From: Gammaproteobacteria bacterium
Lineage (GTDB): Bacteria > Pseudomonadota > Gammaproteobacteria > JAJFKO01
Length of the DNA: 64,000 nt
Reading direction: 5' to 3'
Assembly (NCBI GenBank): GCA_021773175.1
Contig: JAJFKO010000024.1
Coordinates: 1 to 64,000 of the forward strand
Part shown: in pieces, positions 1 through 8,194 of the stretch
Numbering within the stretch: the first letter of the stretch is position 1
Layout of the letters: the number at the start of each line of letters is the position of its first letter
Program-made: the position numbers and the translations under genes
The notes under the pieces: generated by a model
The model's database searches: none
Told to the model about the DNA's origin: nothing
Seen by the model: only the letters and a program-made list of their open reading frames with translations

Positions 1-1000
1 CTTGATCTGAAACTTGTACGACATCATCAATAACTGAAAAATCAATAACTCCACAAATATAATCCTTACCAATACCTTCAACTTGATAAGGTTTATAACT
101 AGCTGTACCTACAGTTTTATTTTTAAAATACTGATAATATACAGAGCCTATAGGATCTGGCATAACAACTTTAATAGAGGGAGATCTTTCTTTAAAATAT
201 TTTCCAATACCTGATATAGTTCCTCCAGAACTTGAGCAAACAATAACACAGTCAATTTTCCCATCGAGAGCATCCCATATTTCTTTTGCAGTGTAGTGGT
301 AATGCGTTTCTGAATTAATAGGATTTTCATATTGGTCAAGCAATACTGAGTTCGCTGTTGCTTTTTGTAAAGCCTTAGCTTTATTTACATAATGCTCAGA
401 AGAGGTTTTCTTAGAATGATTAGGTGACACTATTACTGTTGCCCCAAATGCCTCCATCATTGAAACTTTCTCTTTACTTGTTTTAAATGGAACTGTAATG
501 ATAGCGTTATAACCAAAGCATGCTGCTAACATAGCGGCAGCTCCTCCAGTGTTACCTGAAGAGGCTTCAATAATGGTCCCCCCAGGCTTTAACTTACCCG
601 ACTTTTCTAATGAACGTATTATATTCAAAACAATCCTATCTTTAATACTTAACGATGGATTAAACATTTCACATTTAGCATAAACTTTCACATCAGAAGA
701 AGATAACTGCTGTAAACAGATTAACGGTGTATTATGTATTGCTTGAGAAACATTATTTAATATAGCAGGCCTAGTCTTTGCATCTTCAGGGTTACGCTGA
801 ACTAAGTTAGCTGAAATAGTTAGAAGCTGGTCTCGTGCATAGCTTACTCTTGAAAATGGAAAAATAGCATGGCATATCAAATTTAATCCTATCCACAACA
901 GTCTAGATGCCATTTTCATAGCATATTTCGCATGCTGCCAGTAATTTTCATTAATATCATGAGGATGTTCATTAAATTTTGCAAATAGAGTTTTGATCAT
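1..1000 (-). CDS. DUF6356-like N-terminus fused to a cysteine-synthase-family PLP enzyme (3' end beyond the left edge)
   Basis: The frame is open from an ATG at 1000 to the window edge, about 333 codons. Residues 1-60 contain FNEHPHDINENYWQHAKYA and HAIFPF, which resemble the small membrane-associated DUF6356 family. From about residue 80 it is a fold-type II PLP enzyme of the cysteine synthase/cystathionine beta-synthase superfamily: NPSLSIKDR with the predicted Schiff-base Lys120, the substrate loop SSGNTGG near 148-153, and the phosphate-binding SSSGGT loop. An AAGGA stands about 12 nt before the ATG. It is the last visible gene of the minus-strand biosynthetic run, 40 bp after the aminotransferase. 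The substrate is unknown. A beta-replacement or a second Dap/cysteine-type reaction is inferred from family only. The fusion is unusual; DUF6356 is recognised from memory and less certain than the PLP domain. Confidence 0.8.
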   Translation of the reverse strand, partial: MIKTLFAKFNEHPHDINENYWQHAKYAMKMASRLLWIGLNLICHAIFPFSRVSYARDQLLTISANLVQRNPEDAKTRPAILNNVSQAIHNTPLICLQQLSSSDVKVYAKCEMFNPSLSIKDRIVLNIIRSLEKSGKLKPGGTIIEASSGNTGGAAAMLAACFGYNAIITVPFKTSKEKVSMMEAFGATVIVSPNHSKKTSSEHYVNKAKALQKATANSVLLDQYENPINSETHYHYTAKEIWDALDGKIDCVIVCSSSGGTISGIGKYFKERSPSIKVVMPDPIGSVYYQYFKNKTVGTASYKPYQVEGIGKDYICGVIDFSVIDDVVQVSDQ

Positions 1001-1040
1001 CTAATTTAGTATTCCTTATTAAAATTAAATAAAGAGTATA

Positions 1041-2246
1041 TTATTTATTAACTGCTTTATAATAATCTATGGCTTCTGCCAATCGTTTAACGCCTAGCTC
1101 AATATCTTCAAGACTTGAATGAGAAAAGTTTATTCGCATCGAACTTCTTGCTGCATCTTTAAATGATTTATTTACAACAAAGGCATTACCAGGGATGAAA
1201 GCTACTTTGTGCCTTGATACCGCAATTTCAAATAGCTTCTCGGTCTCTATCCAGTCAGGTAACTGAACCCAGAACAGCAAGCCACTCGATGGTTTTCTAA
1301 TGATACTTTCTTTGGGAAAGTATTTTTTCAACATTTCAAACATCACATCTCTTTTTTGAATATAACTAGAGTTTAATTTATTAAGATGTTGGTCAAATGA
1401 GAGTAAGTCTAGAATTTTTGATGATAATCGCTGAGAAAATGTAGCAATATTTATATCACTTCCTTCTTTCAAAATTGAAAGTGGCTTATGTAACACTTCA
1501 GGAACAATTAACCAACCAACTCGTAGAGAAGGAGCTAATAATTTAGAAAATGTGCCAATATAAAAAACCCAATCAGGCATAAATGATTTAATTGGAGGCA
1601 TGAAGTTATCATCATAAGAAAAAAAACCATATGGATCATCTTCAAGAATAGGTATTCTATATTTTTGTGCAAACTCTGCTAACTGTTTACGCTTATCTAA
1701 ACTAAGACTAGAAGCATGAGGGTTTCCACCATCAGGAACTAAGTAAATTAAAGAAGGCTTTTGCATAAGTGCTTTTTCTACATCTGCAACCTCAAGACCG
1801 GTATTGAGATCTGTTCGAACAGTAAGGAAATGCGGACGGAATGGTTCAACAGCTTGGATGAAACCAGGATACGCAAGATTTTCAACAATAAGTTTATCAC
1901 CTTGATTTAATAGTAACCTTGTTAATAGATTAATCCCTTGCTGTGCTCCAGCTGTTAAAAAAATCTCTGTCTCGCTACAAATCACGCCTCGTCTTTTCAT
2001 GATTTCTACAATTTGCTGCTTCAATTCGTTTAAGGGTCTAGAATATTGAAAAGGAAATTCTTTTATACTCAATAATTTTTCAGTTGCAACCTGAAGTAAT
2101 TCTCTTGGAAAGAGATTACAGTCAGGCAACCCTAGAGCAAACGAAATAAAATCAGGATCATCAGCAAAAGCAAGTGATTTTTGCATGGCCGAAGGTTGAA
2201 TATCTCTAGTCCAGTCAGCTAAAATATATTCAGATTCATATGGCAT
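1041..2246 (-). CDS. PLP-dependent class I/II aminotransferase, HpgT-like
   Basis: 401 aa, fold-type I aminotransferase of the 2-aminoadipate/MocR catalytic-domain type. Visible landmarks are SRPLNELKQQI (substrate entry region), TAGAQQGINLL, the PDGGNP segment near 171, LEDDPYGFF near 201 (the Asp that contacts the PLP pyridine nitrogen), GTFSKLLAP with the Schiff-base Lys235, and RVGW. Its start overlaps the 3' end of the HmaS/HPPD-like gene by 11 bp, so the two are probably translationally coupled. Beside a mandelate-synthase-like and a hydroxy-acid-oxidase-like gene, the best reading is HpgT, the transaminase converting an arylglyoxylate to an arylglycine. On its own the sequence would only support 'aminotransferase'; the specific role is inferred from context. 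Confidence 0.85.
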   Translation of the reverse strand: MPYESEYILADWTRDIQPSAMQKSLAFADDPDFISFALGLPDCNLFPRELLQVATEKLLSIKEFPFQYSRPLNELKQQIVEIMKRRGVICSETEIFLTAGAQQGINLLTRLLLNQGDKLIVENLAYPGFIQAVEPFRPHFLTVRTDLNTGLEVADVEKALMQKPSLIYLVPDGGNPHASSLSLDKRKQLAEFAQKYRIPILEDDPYGFFSYDDNFMPPIKSFMPDWVFYIGTFSKLLAPSLRVGWLIVPEVLHKPLSILKEGSDINIATFSQRLSSKILDLLSFDQHLNKLNSSYIQKRDVMFEMLKKYFPKESIIRKPSSGLLFWVQLPDWIETEKLFEIAVSRHKVAFIPGNAFVVNKSFKDAARSSMRINFSHSSLEDIELGVKRLAEAIDYYKAVNK

Positions 2247-3297
2247 AACGTTTTTCCTGCTCTAATTCAATTGCTTTAAATAAAGCCTTTATATTATCGC
2301 TGCCAAATCCTTTGGCTTTATTTCTTTGAATGATTTCAAAGAAACCTGTAGGCCGAGTTTGCAATAACTGTGTAAAAACTTGATAAAGTTCCCCATATTG
2401 ATCTTTATCAATTAAAATATTGTAGGCTTTCATTTTCTCAATATCATTGCGCAATTCTGGCAACTCAGATAAACGCATATCGTAATATTGTTGAGGAACA
2501 TTCAGAAGCGAAATACCCTTCTCTGTTAAATGCATCGCAGCTTTAAGAATATCATCCGTCGACATAGCAATATGTTGCACACCAGGCCCATCATTATATC
2601 GAATAAATTCCTCTATTTGCGACTTTGGATAACATTCCATTGTTTCAGTAAAAACAATTTTTACTGCTTCATTTTCTGATGATAATACTTTTGAGTTCAT
2701 ACCACTTTTACCAGTATCTATAGTTTCTGAGTGAGACACTGTCAAATTAAAGGCCTTGGCATACAGATCTGCCCAATAGTTTAAATTACCCGATTTTACA
2801 CAAATAGCGATATGATCTATATCATTAAATAGAGGTGAATTAAAACGGTCATCATTCTGTTTTTCCCCGCCATAAACATCAGCGAAAAAATAATCTTCGC
2901 CATATATTGGCTCCAATAATGTATGAACAACACTTCCAAATGTTTTAACCTTCGCAAATTTAATTTTGCCATTAGGGCCATTGATAACTCTTGGTGACAT
3001 AAGAGCCTCAATACCATTGGTGGTCGCATGTAAAAAAGCTTTGTCTACATCATCAACGATGAAACTTATATCCTTAATACTAACACCATGTCGTTGTATG
3101 TGATTTGCAGCATCTGTAGCAGCATAAAGCGGTGCAGTTAATATCAGATTAATATTCCCTTGCTTTAAATAATTACTCGATACATCTATCATATTTGCAG
3201 TGCCAGCAATATTAAAATTAAAAGCATGCTTATAGAAAAACGTAGCTTGGTAAAGATTAGTTACATAAAGCTCTATGAAGGAAAAACTTTTTATCAT
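2236..3297 (-). CDS. 4-hydroxymandelate synthase / 4-hydroxyphenylpyruvate dioxygenase family protein
   Basis: 353 aa, two vicinal-oxygen-chelate repeats, the normal length for bacterial HPPD and HmaS. The predicted Fe(II) ligands are His162 (DHIAICV), His242 (GVQHIAMST) and Glu321 (GFFEIIQR), nearly the spacing known for Pseudomonas HPPD. The C-terminal KGFGSDNIKALFKAIE helix, which closes the active site, is present. HPPD and HmaS both act on 4-hydroxyphenylpyruvate: the first makes homogentisate, the second hydroxylates the benzylic carbon to give 4-hydroxymandelate. No homogentisate-pathway gene lies nearby, and a hydroxy-acid oxidase (11-bp gap) and an aminotransferase (overlap) flank it. 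HmaS is therefore favoured, but the sequence alone does not exclude HPPD. Confidence 0.85.
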   Translation of the reverse strand: MIKSFSFIELYVTNLYQATFFYKHAFNFNIAGTANMIDVSSNYLKQGNINLILTAPLYAATDAANHIQRHGVSIKDISFIVDDVDKAFLHATTNGIEALMSPRVINGPNGKIKFAKVKTFGSVVHTLLEPIYGEDYFFADVYGGEKQNDDRFNSPLFNDIDHIAICVKSGNLNYWADLYAKAFNLTVSHSETIDTGKSGMNSKVLSSENEAVKIVFTETMECYPKSQIEEFIRYNDGPGVQHIAMSTDDILKAAMHLTEKGISLLNVPQQYYDMRLSELPELRNDIEKMKAYNILIDKDQYGELYQVFTQLLQTRPTGFFEIIQRNKAKGFGSDNIKALFKAIELEQEKRYAI

Positions 3298-3308
3298 TAT
3301 TAATAATC

Positions 3309-4430
3309 CTAACTAAATTCAGAATTAGTCTCGACGTTTAAGAAACTATTCGCAATTAAACCTTTATTATTCTGTAAATCAATAACTGAACTATAACCGC
3401 ATAGCATCATCGCTTCTATCAATTCTTCTTGCAGTATAGATAACACTTTTTTGACACCCAGTTCTCCAGCAGCACTCAATCCCCATAACAAAGGTCGGCC
3501 AATTAAAACGCAATCAGCTCCTAGAGCTAAAGCTTTAAGTATATCTGTTCCTCTACGTATACCGCTATCAAATAAAACAGGAATCTTCTTATCAATTTTT
3601 CTAGCTATCTTAGGTAATACCTCAATACTACTAATAACACCATCTAATTGCCTACCTCCATGATTAGATACAACAATAGCATCAGCTCCATATTCGACTG
3701 CTTTTACTGCATCTGAGTCACGCATAATACCTTTTAAAATAATAGGTAACGATGTTTTTGACTTAAGCCATAACACATCATTCCAGTTTAGATTTGGTTC
3801 AAACTGCTTGTCTGTGAAAATTTTAATAGCCGATCTGTTTCTAACATTTTGCGAAGTTCTCTCATCGGAATTAGCTATAAAATTTGCAGCAAATATATGC
3901 TCAGGCAACTCAAATTCATTGACATAATCACGCTCTCTTTTCCCCATAACCGGTACATCTACGGTTAACATAATTCCTTGATAACCCGCATTCTCTGCAC
4001 GTTGAATTAGCTCAAGAGTTATTGCACGATCTTTATAGATATAAAGTTGGAACCATTTCGGACCAGGGCTCTTTTCTGCTATTTGCTCCAGAGAAATACT
4101 AGACATCGTGCTGCTCGTGTATACAAGATTATTATCATGCAAGCTCTTGGCAACAGCAATTTCACCCTCCGGATCTACCAAGCGTTGAAAAGCGAGTGGA
4201 GCACCAATCATCGGGAATGCTAAAGGTATGCCTAATAATGTCGTACTTAAGTCGGTTTCTCCAACACCAGCCAAAACTCTGGGGGTCAACTGAATAGCAT
4301 CAAGAGCAGTTCGATTTCTTTCTAATGTTAACTCATCCGTTGCTCCACCAAAAATAAAATCATATATGCCCTTATCCAATTTAATTTTGGCAGCCTTTTC
4401 GATGCTATATATATTTATATAATTAACCAC
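3309..4430 (-). CDS. FMN-dependent alpha-hydroxy-acid oxidase, Hmo-like
   Basis: 373 aa, full-length member of the glycolate/lactate/mandelate oxidoreductase family (TIM barrel, FMN). Seen in order: IYDFIFGGATDELTLERNR, an FMN-contact stretch LVYTSSTMSS, WFQLYIYKD, LTVDVPVMGKRERD, LPIILKGI with the FMN Lys233, the active-site SNHGGRQLDG with catalytic His257 and substrate Arg260, and FDSGIRRGTDILKAL / GRPLLWGL for the phosphate site. The assigned start is GTG. In the Hpg pathway Hmo oxidises 4-hydroxymandelate to 4-hydroxybenzoylformate. Placement directly before the HmaS-like gene fits that role. Lactate or mandelate oxidase is the alternative. A 190-bp gap separates it from the upstream Dap genes, so it may have its own promoter. 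Confidence 0.85.
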   Translation of the reverse strand: MVNYINIYSIEKAAKIKLDKGIYDFIFGGATDELTLERNRTALDAIQLTPRVLAGVGETDLSTTLLGIPLAFPMIGAPLAFQRLVDPEGEIAVAKSLHDNNLVYTSSTMSSISLEQIAEKSPGPKWFQLYIYKDRAITLELIQRAENAGYQGIMLTVDVPVMGKRERDYVNEFELPEHIFAANFIANSDERTSQNVRNRSAIKIFTDKQFEPNLNWNDVLWLKSKTSLPIILKGIMRDSDAVKAVEYGADAIVVSNHGGRQLDGVISSIEVLPKIARKIDKKIPVLFDSGIRRGTDILKALALGADCVLIGRPLLWGLSAAGELGVKKVLSILQEELIEAMMLCGYSSVIDLQNNKGLIANSFLNVETNSEFS

Positions 4431-4620
4431 TTTACTTCACTACTTATAAATTAAGACTATTAGAATTTAATTTCAGCCATAATACTGTAGTTAATCTTCT
4501 AATAAAAGTTTTAACCTGCTCTCTACAGAAAAATTTTGAACGAATTCCTTCGCTGCAAAACACAGAATATTGCTGATGCGTAAATCATATAGGCAAAAGC
4601 CTTCTTTTCAACTTAGAGAA
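4431..4620. other. Intergenic gap inside the biosynthetic run
   Basis: This 190-bp space separates the Dap-type genes from the arylglycine-type genes, which are otherwise packed with gaps under 30 bp. It could hold a promoter for the Hmo-HmaS-HpgT block. On the minus strand a short open stretch reads LRISNILCFAAKEFVQNF and then stops. It has no start and I do not recognise it. Confidence 0.3.
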
Positions 4621-5661
4621 TTAGACAACAGTTGCTCGCTCGTCAATATTATATCCATAAAGCTGCATCACAAATAAATTGCCTTGAGGTTTTGGATAAA
4701 AATGTGTGTTATGTGGTGAGAATATATAACCCGCATCAATCAAGAGAAAAAACATGTTCATTGTTATATGAGGAAGTTTAAAAATAGCGTAGTCTTCAAA
4801 CTCATTACAATGACTTTTAATATCTATTAAAGAAAGGCTATCAGGGAAATATTCAATTAAGTTGGTTTTTTGTAAATCTATAATCCCTAAGATATCCCTT
4901 AATATCTGATAGCTTAGCAAATCAAATTGTTCTTGAACGCCACAAGACGTCACGGTTTTCTTCGTTGATTTAACAATATCCAACGATAGTTTATAATTGC
5001 CATCTTTACAAAATATCAATAAATTCTCTTTATCTTCATTTGAAAATACCTTCTCTAATATAAATTTTCTAGATAATCGCGCCATAAAAGACTTTTCATT
5101 CATGCTCTCCAAAATCACTACGCGATAGAATGAACTAATATTCACTTTATCTTCTGACACAATATAAGCCAGCATATCAATAGGTTTTTGGGTGCTTTCT
5201 GCATATTGATTAAGAGCAGCATAACGATGATGCCCATCAGCAATATAATATCCATTAACACTTGCATATGTTTTTTCAATCATATCCAATTGTGCTGTTT
5301 CACACACTCGCCATATTTCATGAGAGCCTCCATCAGAATATCTATAATCTGGTTTTGATAAACAAATATAATTTAATAGTTTTTCAATATTTTTCGCCAT
5401 CTTGTGTACAAGTAAAATAGGGTTCGACTGCTGTGCTGTTTTCTTTAACACTTCAAAATATGCACGCTCTTTATCATGTTGAGTTAACTCATGCGGGAAA
5501 ATATTGCTTCTATTCTTTTTATTTAGTTCTATACTGGATATAAGGCCAAGCATTGGCACAGAATCATCTTCCGCTGTTATTCTATATACATAAAAAACTT
5601 GAGATTGATACTCGATGTGATCATCAATCATTATTGCAATATTTTTTAACGCTTGAATCAT
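4621..5661 (-). CDS. DUF1015-family protein in the Dap operon
   Basis: 346 aa. The DUF1015 hallmarks are FPHELTQHDKERAYFEVLKK near 55-74, SNPILLV, and the signature YIADGHHRYAAL at 139-150. The N-terminal segment with a 'PYDVV'-type motif usual in the family is missing, so this is a shorter variant. Its ATG overlaps the stop of the sbnB-like gene as ATGA, which implies translational coupling and a shared task. In staphyloferrin B loci the free-serine kinase SbnI (ParB/Srx fold, no sequence claim made here) supplies O-phosphoserine to SbnA. A similar substrate-supplying role is a hypothesis from position only. No signal peptide or membrane segment is seen. Confidence 0.75.
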   Translation of the reverse strand: MIQALKNIAIMIDDHIEYQSQVFYVYRITAEDDSVPMLGLISSIELNKKNRSNIFPHELTQHDKERAYFEVLKKTAQQSNPILLVHKMAKNIEKLLNYICLSKPDYRYSDGGSHEIWRVCETAQLDMIEKTYASVNGYYIADGHHRYAALNQYAESTQKPIDMLAYIVSEDKVNISSFYRVVILESMNEKSFMARLSRKFILEKVFSNEDKENLLIFCKDGNYKLSLDIVKSTKKTVTSCGVQEQFDLLSYQILRDILGIIDLQKTNLIEYFPDSLSLIDIKSHCNEFEDYAIFKLPHITMNMFFLLIDAGYIFSPHNTHFYPKPQGNLFVMQLYGYNIDERATVV

Positions 5662-6656
5662 CTATTTAACTCATAAAAAAAGTTATTTATCTCTATTGTT
5701 TTTTCATCACGCAAGGCACAATCGTAAACATATTTTCCAAGAGCTAAATCTAAGATCCCCATACCCATTGGCGAAAAAATACTGCTCTTACTCTTATCTA
5801 AATCAAATTGTTGTGACATTAGTCCCGATAAGCTGCCGTTAATAAAACCCTTACTCTTAGAATATTTGTATGCTAGGTGTGGCGCTGTATCGGCCTGCAA
5901 TACATGCTCTATATCATCAACAACGTTATTACTAGCTAATAGCAGTTGTGGAGCAAGATCACGAAGCGAAACATTCAAAATAATTGGAGCATGTTCTAAT
6001 AATGAAACATCATGAATATACGGTACAGGTGCCGTTGTTGTTAATACACTCATATCACAAGACTTAATCAACTCATCAACTGACCCCACAATTTTTACAG
6101 GTTTATCTATGGCTACCATGAGTTTTTCAGATGAAGCGTGATCTAAATCATATAAGATAACCTCATCTATCTGCCAATCTAAAGCTAAAAAAGCTTGATA
6201 AATTGTTTTAGCCAATATGCCATTACCAACAAAACCAAGCTTATGTACTTTTTTAGTCATGTTTGCCATATATTCAGCAGCCAAAACAGCAGAATATGCC
6301 GTCCGGGTGGCACTAATAATAGAACTTTCCAAACAGGCAAATGGGTAGCCTGTAGCATAGTCATTGAGAATCAATACTGCTGATGCCCGAGGAAAGCCTT
6401 GCTTTATATTCTCAGGATTGCTACCAATCCATTTAATGCCTGCAACATTGCTTTCCCCTCCTAAATAAGCAGGTAAAGCAATAATTCGCATTCCTGGCTT
6501 GTCAGGAAAGCGCAGAAAATAGCTATTTGGATTTACTGTATCCCCATTTTCATGCAGAAAATAAGCACCTTTAATCGCTGTGTAGATGCCCAAAGGATCT
6601 TTTTCTAAATATTCGTTAACAATGGTCCCGGTAATAATAGAAAAATCAAAAGCCAT
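5658..6656 (-). CDS. sbnB: 2,3-diaminopropionate biosynthesis protein SbnB-like dehydrogenase
   Basis: 332 aa, ornithine cyclodeaminase/mu-crystallin superfamily. It has the SbnB-type N-terminus (GTIVNEYLEKDPLGIYTAIKG), the sheet with YFLRFPDKPGMRIIALPAYLG and VAGIKWIGSNPENI, the ATRTAYSAVLAAEYM helix, and the NAD-binding loop GFVGNGILAKTI. In the staphyloferrin B pathway SbnB oxidatively hydrolyses the SbnA product N-(1-amino-1-carboxyl-2-ethyl)-glutamate to L-Dap and 2-oxoglutarate. It follows the SbnA-like gene by 26 bp and overlaps the DUF1015 gene by 4 bp. Ornithine cyclodeaminase is the fallback annotation, but the pairing with SbnA makes the Dap role much more likely. Confidence 0.85.
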   Translation of the reverse strand: MAFDFSIITGTIVNEYLEKDPLGIYTAIKGAYFLHENGDTVNPNSYFLRFPDKPGMRIIALPAYLGGESNVAGIKWIGSNPENIKQGFPRASAVLILNDYATGYPFACLESSIISATRTAYSAVLAAEYMANMTKKVHKLGFVGNGILAKTIYQAFLALDWQIDEVILYDLDHASSEKLMVAIDKPVKIVGSVDELIKSCDMSVLTTTAPVPYIHDVSLLEHAPIILNVSLRDLAPQLLLASNNVVDDIEHVLQADTAPHLAYKYSKSKGFINGSLSGLMSQQFDLDKSKSSIFSPMGMGILDLALGKYVYDCALRDEKTIEINNFFYELNR

Positions 6657-6682
6657 AATGTATTCCTTTATTAATAATATTA

Positions 6683-7618
6683 TTACAATTTCTCATTAAC
6701 CCAATCATTATCATAGATGGAGTTTAAGTAGCGATTACCAAAGTCAGGAGAAATCATTAAAACAGAGTCTTGTTTTTTTATCATATCCTTATATTGATAA
6801 ACACCTTGCAGTACCGTCCCACTAGAGCCACCTAAAAATAAACCTTTTTCCTTAACTAAAGCACGACACATTCTTGCAGTATCAATCTCTTCAACAAAAA
6901 TAATATCATCAAGAAAACTTGGATCGGCTATTTCTGGACGCCGACTTGTTCCCAATCCTGGAATATAACGTTTCTTTGGCTTTTGACTGAAGGTTACCGA
7001 GCCAACAGCATCAACAGCAATAATTTTTGTCTGTGGAGAGTGCTCTTTAAAGAACTTTGCGCACCCCATTAATGTCCCCGTTGTGCCAGCGCCAATAAAA
7101 AGATAATTTAGATTAGAAAATTCACTGTATATTTCTCTTGCTGTAGACTCATAATGCGCATTAATATTATCAATATTTCCATACTGATTTACCCATAACA
7201 AATTAGGGTTATGCAGACACATCTCTTTAATAAGCTTAATGCGAGTATTAAGATAACCACCATTTTCATCACAAGCAGTTACCTTTATGAGCTCAGCATC
7301 ATAGAGCCTAATGTAGCGCTCACTTAAAGAAGAAATATTAGGATCAGAGACGCAAATAAGAGAATAACCTCGCTCTTTACAAACTGTACTCATTGCTATC
7401 GCAAGATTTCCAGAAGAAGAACATATCAATTGCGTGTTATCTTTTATCATCCCCTGTTTCTCATATTGTTCTACAATATACAGAGCCGTTTTTAATTTAA
7501 TAGAGCCTGTAAGGTTTAATCCTTCTAGCTTAATATAAACATCTACACCATCTAAAAAGTTATTATAACGATAATATAAGGGAGCAGCATTTATTGCAGT
7601 TATGTTATCAATAATCAT
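6683..7618 (-). CDS. sbnA: 2,3-diaminopropionate biosynthesis protein SbnA-like PLP synthase
   Basis: 311 aa, fold-type II PLP enzyme. Landmarks are LEGLNLTGSIKLKTAL with the predicted Schiff-base Lys41 (KLK replaces the KDR of ordinary cysteine synthases), CSSSGNLAIAMS (substrate loop), FIGAGTTGTLMG (phosphate loop) and GGSSGTVLQGV. SbnA condenses O-phospho-L-serine with L-glutamate to give the precursor that SbnB releases as L-Dap. It is the first gene of the minus-strand run, so promoter signals should lie in the gap upstream. The direct follow-on by an SbnB-like gene is the strongest support. A generic cysteine synthase is less likely. Confidence 0.85.
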   Translation of the reverse strand: MIIDNITAINAAPLYYRYNNFLDGVDVYIKLEGLNLTGSIKLKTALYIVEQYEKQGMIKDNTQLICSSSGNLAIAMSTVCKERGYSLICVSDPNISSLSERYIRLYDAELIKVTACDENGGYLNTRIKLIKEMCLHNPNLLWVNQYGNIDNINAHYESTAREIYSEFSNLNYLFIGAGTTGTLMGCAKFFKEHSPQTKIIAVDAVGSVTFSQKPKKRYIPGLGTSRRPEIADPSFLDDIIFVEEIDTARMCRALVKEKGLFLGGSSGTVLQGVYQYKDMIKKQDSVLMISPDFGNRYLNSIYDNDWVNEKL

Positions 7619-7750
7619 ATATCAACTCTTCTGAATCTCAGTATTTGTTTATGAAATCCCACATAAATAGTCACAACATATTGAGCTTTGCTCACTATTC
7701 AACCCTTTCCCCAAGCTTCAGCTCCAAAGTTAAAAATGCTCTAATATTTA

Positions 7751-7942
7751 TTAGTGTGATTTCTCATACTGAATATTATCTACGTTATTTAGGGCTGCAT
7801 ATTGACATATAATTAAACCCACGTGAAGCATAGCTTGGAGGTAAATACCTTGAGTTAGGATTGCTTCTGCTCTTTTGATCAACTCTAAATAAGAAGGAGG
7901 ACCCGAATTATAATTGGAGAAAAAACACAGACCGCCAAAAAA
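7751..7942 (-). pseudogene. Possible gene remnant upstream of sbnA-like gene
   Basis: A 63-codon open stretch on the minus strand reads through GPPSYLELIKRAEAIL and YLQAMLHVGLIICQYAAL and ends in two consecutive TAA codons. It has no start codon near its beginning, where an in-frame TAG precedes it. The composition looks protein-like (amphipathic helices), but I do not recognise a family. It may be the tail of a gene lost when the island was assembled. Confidence 0.25.
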
Positions 7943-7993
7943 CTAACAAACGAATAAAATAAAAACCTATGAGTATAATATATTAACCTATCA

Positions 7994-8074
7994 ACACAGC
8001 AAACACAGCAAACACAGCAAACACAGCAAACACAGCAAACACAGCAAACACAGCAAACACAGCAAACACAGCAA
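7994..8074. repeat. Nine perfect copies of a 9-bp tandem repeat
   Basis: Unit ACACAGCAA is repeated exactly nine times without a mismatch, about 120 bp upstream of the oxygenase start. Although 9 bp is three codons, the frame I checked (Thr-Gln-Gln) meets a stop on both sides and has no start, so it does not look coding. Perfect short tandem arrays mutate by slippage and could alter promoter spacing. Confidence 0.95.
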
Positions 8075-8194
8075 ATTTATACTATTTAAGCAAACAAAGT
8101 AAAATTAACAAACAAAAAAACAAGCATTTCATGTTTGACTCTCGATATATTTTAAGTATTATTAAGAGCAAATTAATTAATATTTGAGCAATAA

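Larger units (their letters stand above)
7619..8194. other. Divergent intergenic region between the sbnA-like and oxygenase genes
   Basis: This 576-bp region must contain the promoters for both divergent transcription units. It also holds a decayed coding fragment on the minus strand (7751-7942) and a perfect 9-bp tandem repeat (7994-8074). It is very AT-rich and I could not choose convincing -35/-10 pairs. Confidence 0.6.

Noticed and set aside
2236-3297. Plain HPPD of tyrosine catabolism
   Set aside because: Not fully excluded, but there are no homogentisate-pathway genes and the gene is coupled to an aminotransferase and beside a hydroxy-acid oxidase.
7994-8074. CRISPR array
   Set aside because: The repeats are contiguous 9-mers with no spacers, and no cas gene is present.
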